A stretch of DNA of 5,690 bases from Legionella genomosp. 1 (lineage in GTDB: Bacteria; Pseudomonadota; Gammaproteobacteria; Legionellales; Legionellaceae), in the NCBI GenBank assembly GCA_945862275.1, contig CAMAYA010000085.1, positions 1 through 5,690 on the forward strand, in the 5' to 3' direction. This document shows, in pieces, positions 1-5,690 of this stretch. The notes under the pieces are model-generated. The model did not search any database. It was given only the letters and a program-made list of their open reading frames with translations, and was not told where the DNA came from. The position numbers and the translations under genes are program-made. Each line of letters opens with the position of its first letter. Within the stretch, counting starts at the first letter, position 1.

Positions 1-528
1 ATTGCCGATGAGTTGTTAAATGACCCTAAAGAACAAGCAGAACACATGATGCTGGTTGATTTGGCTCGTAATGATTTAGGTGCCGTTTGTAAGCCAGGTA
101 GCATAAACATTCAAGAATTACTTTGCATAAAACATTTCTCTCATGTTAGTCATATTACGTCCGTTATCACGGGTCAGTTACGTGAAGACAAAGATGCATT
201 CGATGCATTAGCCGCTGCATTTCCAGCAGGAACATTAAGTGGTGCTCCAAAAATTCGCGCAATGCAGATCATTGATGAATTAGAAACATCAAAACGTGGC
301 ATGTATGGTGGAACCATTTGCCGTATCGATTATCAAGGCAATCTGGATAGCTGCATTGCTATTCGAATGGCTGTGTTGGAGGATGGTATGGCTACTGTAC
401 GCGCAGGGGCAGGCATTGTTTATGACTCTAACCCTCAATCTGAAGCAAATGAAACGCGCCAAAAAGCGCAATCATTATTAGACGCGATAGCGCTTGCAGA
501 GGAGTCTTGCCATGCTGCTGATTATTGA
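1..528 (+). CDS. trpE: Anthranilate synthase component I, C-terminal part (5' end outside the window)
   Basis: This is the chorismate-binding subunit of anthranilate synthase (TrpE2G2 type), which converts chorismate and ammonia delivered by TrpG to anthranilate and pyruvate in the cytoplasm. The reading frame is open from base 1, leaving 175 C-terminal residues of a protein usually near 500. Visible family motifs, numbered within the fragment, are VDLARNDLG (19-27), SHVSH (47-51, where His51 probably matches the catalytic His398 of the Salmonella enzyme), PAGTLSGAPK (75-84), YGG (102-104), RAGAGIV (134-140) and ETRQKA (151-156). PAGTLSGAPK favours TrpE over PabB, which usually reads PGGSITGAPK, and the adjoining trpG and trpD agree. 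The N-terminal region that carries the tryptophan feedback site is outside the window, so feedback sensitivity cannot be judged. The last residues are encoded in the overlap with trpG. Confidence 0.95.
   Translation: MADELLNDPKEQAEHMMLVDLARNDLGAVCKPGSINIQELLCIKHFSHVSHITSVITGQLREDKDAFDALAAAFPAGTLSGAPKIRAMQIIDELETSKRGMYGGTICRIDYQGNLDSCIAIRMAVLEDGMATVRAGAGIVYDSNPQSEANETRQKAQSLLDAIALAEESCHAADY
498..504 (+). promoter_or_regulatory. Ribosome binding site of trpG
   Basis: The sequence AGAGGAG lies 7 nt before the ATG at 512 and inside the trpE reading frame. It decides the trpG start: a TTG at 494 in the same frame would add six residues (MQRSLA), but it sits at the edge of this site and has no comparable ribosome binding site of its own. 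Starting at 512 gives the usual short TrpG/PabA N-terminus, MLLIIDNYDSF. Confidence 0.8.
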
Positions 529-1090
529 TAACTACGATAGTTTTACTTACAATTTGTATCAATGTGTCGCGCAACTTCACCCGGATACACGCGTCATTCG
601 AAATGACCGCATCTCCGTCAATGAAATAAAACAATTACAACCGTCGGGTATTATTTTATCACCAGGCCCAGGGCGTCCTGAACAAGCGGGTATTTGCATT
701 GAGCTCTTGCGGGCTTTAGACACGTCAACACCACCGCTGTTAGGCGTATGTCTTGGTCATCAGGCGATTGTGGTGGCCTTTGGAGGACAGGTTGTTCAAG
801 CGCCCGAGATTGTTCACGGTAAACATGAACTTATCTTCCACAAAAATGAAGGGTTATATCAACAATTGCCCATACCGTTTCAAGCAGGTCGTTATCATTC
901 GTTAATGGCAGATAGAGACACAATACCCGCCTCGTTGCTTATTGATTCAGAAAATGCCGCCGGATTAATTATGGGCGTACGTCATATCGAATTACCTATA
1001 TTTGGCGTGCAATTTCATCCAGAATCTATTTTGACGCCAGACGGGCATCGGTTGTTGCAAAATTTTGTACATCAATGTGATATGAGGTAG
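512..1090 (+). CDS. trpG: Anthranilate synthase component II, glutamine amidotransferase
   Basis: A class I (triad-type) glutamine amidotransferase of 192 residues, a typical stand-alone TrpG length. It hydrolyses glutamine and passes ammonia to TrpE. Visible motifs are NYDSFTYNL near the N-terminus (7-15), the oxyanion-loop SPGPGRPEQAG (50-60), the nucleophile elbow GVCLGHQ with Cys80, RYHSL (127-131), and GVQFHPES with the other triad residues His169 and Glu171. The protein is not fused to TrpD, unlike in E. coli. It overlaps the end of trpE by 17 nt and stops 2 nt before trpD. PabA, the folate-pathway homologue, is hard to tell from TrpG by motif, and some bacteria use one protein for both pathways. 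The operon position argues for TrpG, but a dual role with a distant pabB is possible. Confidence 0.95.
   Translation: MLLIIDNYDSFTYNLYQCVAQLHPDTRVIRNDRISVNEIKQLQPSGIILSPGPGRPEQAGICIELLRALDTSTPPLLGVCLGHQAIVVAFGGQVVQAPEIVHGKHELIFHKNEGLYQQLPIPFQAGRYHSLMADRDTIPASLLIDSENAAGLIMGVRHIELPIFGVQFHPESILTPDGHRLLQNFVHQCDMR
1084..1087 (+). promoter_or_regulatory. Ribosome binding site of trpD
   Basis: GAGG lies 5 nt before the ATG at 1093 and inside the last codons of trpG, next to the trpG stop TAG (1088-1090). A ribosome finishing trpG covers this site, so reinitiation is likely. Confidence 0.65.
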
Positions 1091-1092
1091 GT

Positions 1093-2112
1093 ATGCCACT
1101 ACAAAACAGCCTTGAGCAGTTAATGAAACGACAAAATCTGGATAGGACCACGATCCAGGAGGCATTGCACGCAATGCTAGATTCCGACGCTAATCCTGCC
1201 CAAACGGCCGCCTTTTTAGCCCTTTTACGTTCAAAGGGTGAGACCGCGGATGAGTTAGCCAGCATGATTGCCTATTTGCAACAAAGCATGGTTCCCCTGT
1301 CTACCCATCATAAAGTATTGGATATTGTGGGTACGGGTGGCGATGCTGCGCATACCGTGAATATTTCGACGGGTAGTGCAATTCTTGCGGCAAGTTGCGG
1401 TATTAAAATTGTGAAACACGGGAATCGAGCCGTGTCTTCCTTGGCCGGCAGTGCCGACGTACTGGAAGCACTGGGCATCATCATTGATTTATCACCTGAG
1501 AAAATCTGTGCCAACATTGATAATGTAGGCATCGGATTTTGTTTTGGGCCTAATTTTCATCCCGCTTTAAGTCAATTACGTACCATTCGTAAACAACTTC
1601 ATATTCCAACAACCTTCAATTTATTAGGCCCTTTATTGAACCCAGCGCATCCATCGCATCATTTGTTGGGTGTGTTCGATGAATCGTTACTTTTACCGAT
1701 GGCCTATGCACTAAAACAAATGGGTACCGATCGCTCGTTGATTGTTTATGGATGTGGTCTTGATGAGCTAAGTTGCATTGGACCCGCAAAATTGATTGAA
1801 GTAACTCAAACTGACGTTAAAGAATACATGCTTGACCCAAAGCAATTTGGCTTGGCACGCTGCACTATCACTGATTTACGCGGTGGCGATGCGAAAACCA
1901 ATGCACAACTATTATTAACGGTGTTTTCACCAAAGTCGGCTAAAAAACACCAGGCTATTGGTGATACACTCATATTAAATGCAGCGGTAGCACTTTACCT
2001 CTATGGACTTCATTCATCAATAGCGGACGCAATCGAGCATGCACGTGATAATTTACTGAATGGTTCTGCGTTAAACTTATTAAATAACTGGATTGAATGC
2101 TCCCATGACTAA
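1093..2112 (+). CDS. trpD: Anthranilate phosphoribosyltransferase
   Basis: This enzyme transfers the phosphoribosyl group of PRPP to anthranilate, giving N-(5'-phosphoribosyl)anthranilate, the second step of the pathway. The 339 residues match the usual length of the family (about 330-350). The N-terminal helical segment (about 1-70) is followed by the glycosyltransferase domain with the PRPP-binding loop DIVGTGGD (77-84), the NISTG segment (90-94), KHGNR (108-112), SADVLEALG (120-128), FGPNFHPA (151-158), an arginine near 166 that probably corresponds to the anthranilate-binding Arg164 of the Sulfolobus enzyme, FNLLGPLLNP (175-184) and GLDELS (222-227). No key motif is missing. It begins 2 nt after trpG, the only non-overlapping junction here, and its last codons overlap the trpC start. 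Confidence 0.96.
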   Translation: MPLQNSLEQLMKRQNLDRTTIQEALHAMLDSDANPAQTAAFLALLRSKGETADELASMIAYLQQSMVPLSTHHKVLDIVGTGGDAAHTVNISTGSAILAASCGIKIVKHGNRAVSSLAGSADVLEALGIIIDLSPEKICANIDNVGIGFCFGPNFHPALSQLRTIRKQLHIPTTFNLLGPLLNPAHPSHHLLGVFDESLLLPMAYALKQMGTDRSLIVYGCGLDELSCIGPAKLIEVTQTDVKEYMLDPKQFGLARCTITDLRGGDAKTNAQLLLTVFSPKSAKKHQAIGDTLILNAAVALYLYGLHSSIADAIEHARDNLLNGSALNLLNNWIECSHD

Positions 2113-2908
2113 TCGACTTGAGCCCATTATCGTACAAAAAAAACGTGAAGTAGATGCATTAAAAGCATTACTCACAGCGCAACCAACGCACGATATTGCA
2201 CAGATTTTACAGGGAAAAAAAAGATATACGGGCATAAAAAACTTTAAACAAGCACTCCGTCTATCAACGCTTGCATTGATTGCTGAAATCAAGCGTAAGT
2301 CACCTAGTAAAGGACAACTTGCAGCCATTCAAGATCCCACCGTATTGGCTACGGCTTATGTCGATGGGGGCGCAAATGCTCTCTCAATCCTCACGGATGA
2401 ATGTTTTTTTGGCGGCTCATTAGCTGATTTAACACACGTTGCAACCTTATTACGCGATAAGCCCAATCCCATTTTGCGAAAAGATTTTATTATTGATGAA
2501 GTCCAAATTGCTGAAGCGATTTCAGCCGGCGCGGATGCCATTTTATGTATCGTTGCGGTGCTTGGATCGAGAACAAAGGCAATACTGAATGCGGCTCAAA
2601 CCATGGGCATTCAAGCGCTCGTGGAGGTTCACGATCACCATGAGCTCGATATTGCTATAGCCAGTGGTGCTGAGATTATTGGGATCAATAATCGTGATCT
2701 CACTACATTCGAGATCGATACAGAACAAGCGCTGCGGTTGGTTGAGATGATCCCTCAACACATTATACGTGTTGCAGAATCAGGTATTGTTGAACCTAAA
2801 CTTGCTCAAACCTATTATCATGCAGGCTTTGATGCCGTGCTGATTGGTGAAGCCTTGGTCAAATCAAATCAGCCTGGTGTGTTTATTGAAGCCTGCAAAT
2901 ATGCTTAA
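2105..2908 (+). CDS. trpC: Indole-3-glycerol phosphate synthase
   Basis: This (beta/alpha)8-barrel enzyme decarboxylates and cyclises CdRP to indole-3-glycerol phosphate. The 267 residues are the normal size of a stand-alone TrpC, so it is not fused to TrpF as in enteric bacteria. Visible active-site elements are EIKRKSPSKG (61-70, with Glu61 and Lys63), LRKDF with Lys126, VEVH with Glu174, GINNRDL with Asn195, and ESGI with Glu225-Ser226. These correspond to the catalytic and phosphate-binding residues known from the Sulfolobus enzyme. I chose the ATG at 2105, in the overlap ATGACTAA with the trpD stop. A TTG at 2093 would add only four residues. No good Shine-Dalgarno sequence precedes 2105, so translation probably depends on coupling to trpD. 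Two runs of eight A (2136-2143, 2215-2222) lie in its 5' third. Confidence 0.96.
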   Translation: MTNRLEPIIVQKKREVDALKALLTAQPTHDIAQILQGKKRYTGIKNFKQALRLSTLALIAEIKRKSPSKGQLAAIQDPTVLATAYVDGGANALSILTDECFFGGSLADLTHVATLLRDKPNPILRKDFIIDEVQIAEAISAGADAILCIVAVLGSRTKAILNAAQTMGIQALVEVHDHHELDIAIASGAEIIGINNRDLTTFEIDTEQALRLVEMIPQHIIRVAESGIVEPKLAQTYYHAGFDAVLIGEALVKSNQPGVFIEACKYA

Positions 2909-3554
2909 GAGCACGTCCATTAAAATTTGCGGCATCCGAACGCCCGAGATGGCTCAGTTTGCAGCGCTTGCCGGCGCACATTTTATTGGGATCGTTTTTC
3001 ATCCAGCGTCTAAGCGCTGCGTTTGTCTTGATAAAGCCATACTAATTTCTGCCGCCGCCCGCGCGCACAATGCAATACCCGTTGCTGTTGTTGTCGATCA
3101 CACGGCTTCACAAATGAAAGCACTGTGTGAAGCCACGCAAATTCAGGTAATACAATTGCACGGACGTATCGCAAAGCAACAGCATCATTTACTCCCTTCA
3201 ACGTACCAGCGTATCTATGTGCGCCCTGTTGCACCCAATGGGGCGGTTAGCGATGCGACGGATGATGGATTGACTTACTGCGATCCAGCGCGTGATTATT
3301 TGCTGTTTGATAATGCAGAAGCAGGCAAAGGCAAACCCTTTAATTGGGATGCGTTTAACCCGGAAAAAAGCCCTTTTAAAATAGGTTTTGCCGGCGGCTT
3401 AACGCCTGATAACGTGGGCGCGGCAATAAAAAAATTTAGCCCTGCTTTCGTTGATGTATCAGGTGGTGTAGAAAATACCGCTGGTGAAAAAGATAAAGTA
3501 CTCATCCAACAATTTATAGGAGTAGTCCATGAACAAACCTGGCCGTTACGGTGA
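2901..3554 (+). CDS. trpF: Phosphoribosylanthranilate isomerase
   Basis: This monofunctional beta/alpha-barrel isomerase performs the Amadori rearrangement of phosphoribosylanthranilate to CdRP, the substrate of TrpC. The 217 residues fit the family (about 200-220). The N-terminal KICGIRT carries the general base Cys10. IQLHG (84-88), LLFDN with the probable general acid Asp137, GKGKPFNWD (142-150), AGGLTPDNV (164-172) and VDVSGGVE (184-191) follow in order. The phosphate-binding segment usually reads VDVSSGVE, so this copy has glycine at 188. The start at 2901 sits in the overlap ATGCTTAA with the trpC stop. The upstream extension of the frame has no trpF-like sequence. Only a weak GAAG (2888-2891) precedes the start, so coupling to trpC is likely. 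Its last eight residues are shared with the beginning of trpB in another frame. Confidence 0.95.
   Translation: MLKSTSIKICGIRTPEMAQFAALAGAHFIGIVFHPASKRCVCLDKAILISAAARAHNAIPVAVVVDHTASQMKALCEATQIQVIQLHGRIAKQQHHLLPSTYQRIYVRPVAPNGAVSDATDDGLTYCDPARDYLLFDNAEAGKGKPFNWDAFNPEKSPFKIGFAGGLTPDNVGAAIKKFSPAFVDVSGGVENTAGEKDKVLIQQFIGVVHEQTWPLR
3517..3522 (+). promoter_or_regulatory. Ribosome binding site of trpB
   Basis: TAGGAG lies 6 nt before the ATG at 3529 and wholly inside the trpF coding sequence. It fixes the trpB start and so establishes the 26 nt overlap between the two genes. Confidence 0.75.
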
Positions 3555-4722
3555 GTTTGGTGGTACGTATATGCCCGAAGTAATGATGGCTCCCATTGGT
3601 GAGCTGACGACGGCATGGAACAACATAAAATCGAACAAACTCTTTCGTCAATCACTGACGGATTTGTTAAAAAATTACGCGGGTCGACCAACACCGTTAA
3701 CAGAAATATCACGATTTGCAAAAGCCATCGGGTGCTCAAATGAAGGGCCTCGCATCTTTCTAAAACGTGAAGATTTACTTCATACCGGCGCGCACAAATT
3801 AAATAACGCGCTGGGGCAATGCTTATTAGCGAAAACCATGGGAAAAACGCGCATCATTGCCGAAACAGGTGCAGGACAACATGGTGTTGCTACAGCGGCG
3901 GCGTGTGCCTACTTGGGATTAGATTGCGTGGTCTATATGGGCAGTGTTGATGTTAAGCGGCAAGAGCCCAATGTTATGCGAATGCGTCTTATGGGGGCCA
4001 CTGTAGTGCCCGTGCCCAATGGATCGGCCACTTTAAAAGATGCCGTCAATGAAGCTTTACGTGACTGGTCGGCTTCATTCGATACGACCTATTATTGTTT
4101 AGGCTCAGCACTAGGACCACATCCATACCCGGAAATGGTCGCTGAATTTCAATCCGTCATTGGTGACGAATGTGAAAAACAATGCAAGGCTCTCTTTGGA
4201 GCACATCCTGACGTGGTTATTGCCTGTGTTGGTGGAGGGTCAAATGCGATTGGTATTTTTTCAGCGTTTTTAGCGAATGAAAAAGTTCGATTAATTGGTG
4301 TGGAAGCCGGTGGGCATGGTACACAAGTTGGGGAGCACGCTGCACGATTTCAAGCACTAACGCCTGGCGTATTGCATGGATGTTATACTTATGTCCTTCA
4401 GGATGAGCATGGTCAAATTGCATCCACATCCTCAATTTCTGCCGGTCTGGATTACCCAGCCGTTGGCCCACAGCACGCAGAATTATATGCAAGTAAACGA
4501 GCAGACTATGTAGCGGCCAGTGATTCGGAAGCACTCACAGCGCTTGAATTGCTTGCGCGCACAGAGGGCATTATTTGCGCATTAGAGTCAGCTCATGCTT
4601 TAGCGTATTTAATCGATATTGCACCCTCATTACCAACCGGGCAACGTATCGTTGTCAATCTTTCAGGTCGTGGTGATAAGGATTTACCACAAATTATTGA
4701 ACACATGAAGGTGAAACCATGA
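3529..4722 (+). CDS. trpB: Tryptophan synthase beta chain
   Basis: This PLP-dependent subunit condenses indole, channelled from TrpA, with serine to give tryptophan. It works as an alpha2beta2 complex in the cytoplasm. The 397 residues match the TrpB1 class (about 390-410). Visible features are GRYGEFGGTYMPE (5-17), YAGRPTPL (50-57), HTGAHKLNNA with the PLP Schiff-base Lys90, AETGAGQHG with catalytic Glu112, YMGSVDVKRQ (136-145), GPHPYP (196-201), the PLP phosphate loop GGGSN (235-239), HGCYTYVLQD in the COMM-domain region, SISAGLDYP, and VNLSGRGDKD with Ser379, which contacts the PLP ring nitrogen in relatives. Residue offsets against the Salmonella enzyme are constant (+3, later +2), so the core is intact. 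It is the classical TrpB1 rather than TrpB2, as expected beside trpA, with which it overlaps by 4 nt. Confidence 0.97.
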   Translation: MNKPGRYGEFGGTYMPEVMMAPIGELTTAWNNIKSNKLFRQSLTDLLKNYAGRPTPLTEISRFAKAIGCSNEGPRIFLKREDLLHTGAHKLNNALGQCLLAKTMGKTRIIAETGAGQHGVATAAACAYLGLDCVVYMGSVDVKRQEPNVMRMRLMGATVVPVPNGSATLKDAVNEALRDWSASFDTTYYCLGSALGPHPYPEMVAEFQSVIGDECEKQCKALFGAHPDVVIACVGGGSNAIGIFSAFLANEKVRLIGVEAGGHGTQVGEHAARFQALTPGVLHGCYTYVLQDEHGQIASTSSISAGLDYPAVGPQHAELYASKRADYVAASDSEALTALELLARTEGIICALESAHALAYLIDIAPSLPTGQRIVVNLSGRGDKDLPQIIEHMKVKP

Positions 4723-5501
4723 ATGGTATTCAGCGAATTCAACAGAGTTTTACACACCATCAATCATTTATTGCCTATCTAACGGCTGGGGATGGCGGAA
4801 TTCAACGAACATTAGATGCATCACTTGCGTTAATTGCGGGTGGTGTCAATATGCTGGAAATTGGTGTTCCTTTTTCTGATCCCATTGCAGATGGACCTGT
4901 CATCCAACGGGCAGCCTCGAGGGCTTTAGCCAAAGGTACGACACTACAAGACGTATTATGGTTGGCCGTGCAAATCCGCAAACACAGCGCTATCCCGCTC
5001 ATTTTATTTAGTTATCTGAATCCTGTTTTAGCCGCATTGGATGGATCTTTTTTTCAAGAAGCGAAAGACGCGGGAATTGATGGGGCATTGATTGTTGATT
5101 GTCCGATAGAAGAATCTGCCGTGTTTCATCAAACGTGCCTAGCCCAACAAATGGCGCCGATTTATGTTATTACACCATCAACCCCTGCGGCACGAATACA
5201 ACGTATTGATCAATACGGTGAGGGATTTTTATATTACGCCTGTCGAAAAGGAACAACCGGTATGCAATCAGCATTACCATCGGATTTTTCAGAAAGAATG
5301 CAGCAGATTAAATCATTAACTCATTTACCAGTAGTTACCGGATTCGGTATCTCAACAGCCGAGGCTGCAAAATCGGTTCTACAGTATGCAGATGGCGTGG
5401 TCGTAGGCTCACTTTTTGTTAAAGCAATGGAAGATGGGGCGAGTCCTCATGTTTTGGAAATGATTGCGAGTCGCATTAATCCATTGAGAGGCTCAAAATG
5501 A
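4719..5501 (+). CDS. trpA: Tryptophan synthase alpha chain
   Basis: This (beta/alpha)8-barrel subunit cleaves indole-3-glycerol phosphate to indole and glyceraldehyde 3-phosphate and passes the indole to TrpB. The 260 residues are close to the 268 of E. coli. Catalytic residues are present: Glu47 in MLEIGVPFSDP (equivalent to Glu49) and Asp58 in DPIADGP (equivalent to Asp60). Tyr172 in GFLYYACRKG matches Tyr175. The phosphate site is formed by GFGIS (208-212) and VVVGS (227-231). The N-terminal barrel segment reads YLTAGDGG (20-27) where most relatives have a GDP motif, a variant I recall from chlamydial TrpA. Unlike Chlamydia trachomatis TrpA, this copy keeps the GTTG loop (178-181) and the GFGIS site, so it should be catalytically competent. 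GAAGGTG (4707-4713) is a good ribosome binding site. The gene overlaps trpB and trpR by ATGA. Confidence 0.96.
   Translation: MNGIQRIQQSFTHHQSFIAYLTAGDGGIQRTLDASLALIAGGVNMLEIGVPFSDPIADGPVIQRAASRALAKGTTLQDVLWLAVQIRKHSAIPLILFSYLNPVLAALDGSFFQEAKDAGIDGALIVDCPIEESAVFHQTCLAQQMAPIYVITPSTPAARIQRIDQYGEGFLYYACRKGTTGMQSALPSDFSERMQQIKSLTHLPVVTGFGISTAEAAKSVLQYADGVVVGSLFVKAMEDGASPHVLEMIASRINPLRGSK
5486..5491 (+). promoter_or_regulatory. Ribosome binding site of trpR
   Basis: GAGAGG lies 6 nt before the ATG at 5498, inside the last codons of trpA. It supports translation of the truncated last gene, whose start overlaps the trpA stop as ATGA. Confidence 0.7.
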
Positions 5502-5690
5502 ATCAACATGGTTGGCAGTATTTTTTAGATTTGTGCATGGCCGCCGAAGATAAAGATATCCTATCTGAGTTATTCGGTCTTTTATTAACCGCCGAAGAGC
5601 GATCAGACATGGAAACACGTTGCCTAATTGTCAAAGGCCTTCTTGAGCAAGAAAAAACACAGCGGCAAATGTCCGATGAATTGCATGTGA
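5498..5690 (+). CDS. trpR: Trp operon repressor, TrpR family (3' end outside the window)
   Basis: The frame is open from the ATG at 5498 to the window edge, giving 64 residues of a protein usually about 90-108 long. It matches TrpR in order: GWQYFLDLC (5-13) in helix A, then LLLTAEERSDMETR (28-41). The segment LIVKGLLEQEKTQRQMSDEL (43-62) leads into the first helix of the helix-turn-helix. Aligned with E. coli TrpR at an offset of 13, Thr31 matches Thr44 and Arg41 matches Arg54, both tryptophan-binding in E. coli. Gln55-Arg56 match Gln68-Arg69 of the DNA-binding region. The recognition helix (ITRGSN in relatives) is cut off. Known family members are dimers that bind the trp operator when loaded with tryptophan. 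Here the gene is probably cotranscribed with the enzymes, so it would control itself if an operator lies before trpE. The N-terminus is short, as I recall for chlamydial TrpR. Confidence 0.88.
   Translation, partial: MNQHGWQYFLDLCMAAEDKDILSELFGLLLTAEERSDMETRCLIVKGLLEQEKTQRQMSDELHV

Larger units (their letters stand above)
1..5690 (+). other. trpEGDCFBA-trpR operon (both ends cut by the window)
   Basis: Eight co-directional genes run without a gap large enough for a promoter or terminator. The junctions are trpE/trpG 17 nt overlap, trpG/trpD 2 nt gap, trpD/trpC 8 nt overlap, trpC/trpF 8 nt overlap, trpF/trpB 26 nt overlap, trpB/trpA 4 nt overlap and trpA/trpR 4 nt overlap. This spacing supports one polycistronic transcript with translational coupling. 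The gene set covers every step from chorismate plus glutamine to tryptophan, and the repressor gene closes the visible series. The promoter, any operator and any attenuating leader would lie before trpE, and the operon may continue beyond trpR. Confidence 0.93.

Noticed and set aside
494..511. Upstream TTG start for trpG adding six residues.
   Set aside because: The ATG at 512 has a well-spaced AGAGGAG site and gives the standard TrpG N-terminus, while the TTG has no ribosome binding site.
1..528. PabB or isochorismate synthase instead of TrpE.
   Set aside because: The PAGTLSGAPK motif and direct linkage to trpG and trpD fit TrpE. The full N-terminal half is not visible, but nothing supports the alternatives.
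2304..2309. CTAGTA, similar to a half-site of the E. coli trp operator.
   Set aside because: There is no inverted partner nearby, and it lies inside trpC where the codons encode the conserved SPSKG motif. A six-base match by chance is expected.
2844..2900. Extension of trpF upstream of 2901 in the same frame.
   Set aside because: The added 19 residues lie wholly inside trpC and have no similarity to TrpF. The KICGIRT motif sits at the usual distance from the ATG at 2901.
3296..3739. Open frame of 147 codons on the minus strand across the end of trpF and the start of trpB.
   Set aside because: It lies opposite two well-supported enzyme genes, resembles no family I know, and has no convincing context. 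It is a shadow of the coding strand.
4217..4534. Open frame of 105 codons on the minus strand inside trpB.
   Set aside because: It is fully antisense to conserved TrpB motifs and its translation is low-complexity (rich in His and Leu), as expected from a shadow frame.
5502..5690. A rho-independent terminator or other operon end near the right edge.
   Set aside because: The region is an open TrpR-like coding frame and I see no GC-rich hairpin followed by a T run.

Overview
The window is one continuous run of tryptophan biosynthesis genes, all on the + strand, in the order trpE (3' part only), trpG, trpD, trpC, trpF, trpB, trpA, trpR (5' part only). Together they encode the whole route from chorismate to L-tryptophan, followed by the tryptophan-responsive repressor. 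All visible active-site motifs are present and I see no frameshift or internal stop, so the pathway looks functional.

Layout: trpE (1-528) and trpG (512-1090) make the two subunits of anthranilate synthase. trpD (1093-2112) adds phosphoribosyl pyrophosphate. trpF (2901-3554) isomerises the product and trpC (2105-2908) closes the indole ring. trpB (3529-4722) and trpA (4719-5501) make the two subunits of tryptophan synthase. trpR (5498 to the window edge) encodes a TrpR-family repressor. The genes are packed so tightly that only two bases (1091-1092) are non-coding. Every other junction is an overlap of 4, 8, 17 or 26 nt, which suggests one transcript and translational coupling. No promoter, operator, attenuator or terminator is visible. 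The control region would lie upstream of trpE, outside the window.

Organism: I cannot name it. Unfused trpG, trpD, trpC and trpF exclude the classical enteric arrangement, where trpG-trpD and trpC-trpF are often fused. TrpR is mostly a gammaproteobacterial and chlamydial protein. The start of TrpR (GWQ.FL.LC) and part of TrpA (YLTAGDGG, GFLYY) resemble Chlamydia sequences as I remember them. The trpDCFBA order also matches the chlamydial order I recall from Chlamydia caviae/psittaci. A Legionellales/Coxiella-like gammaproteobacterium is my first guess and a member of the Chlamydiota the alternative. This is inference from motifs only.

What stands out is not a new system but the architecture: a complete pathway operon carrying its own repressor gene as the last, coupled cistron, with chlamydia-like signatures. 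The core enzymology is ordinary.
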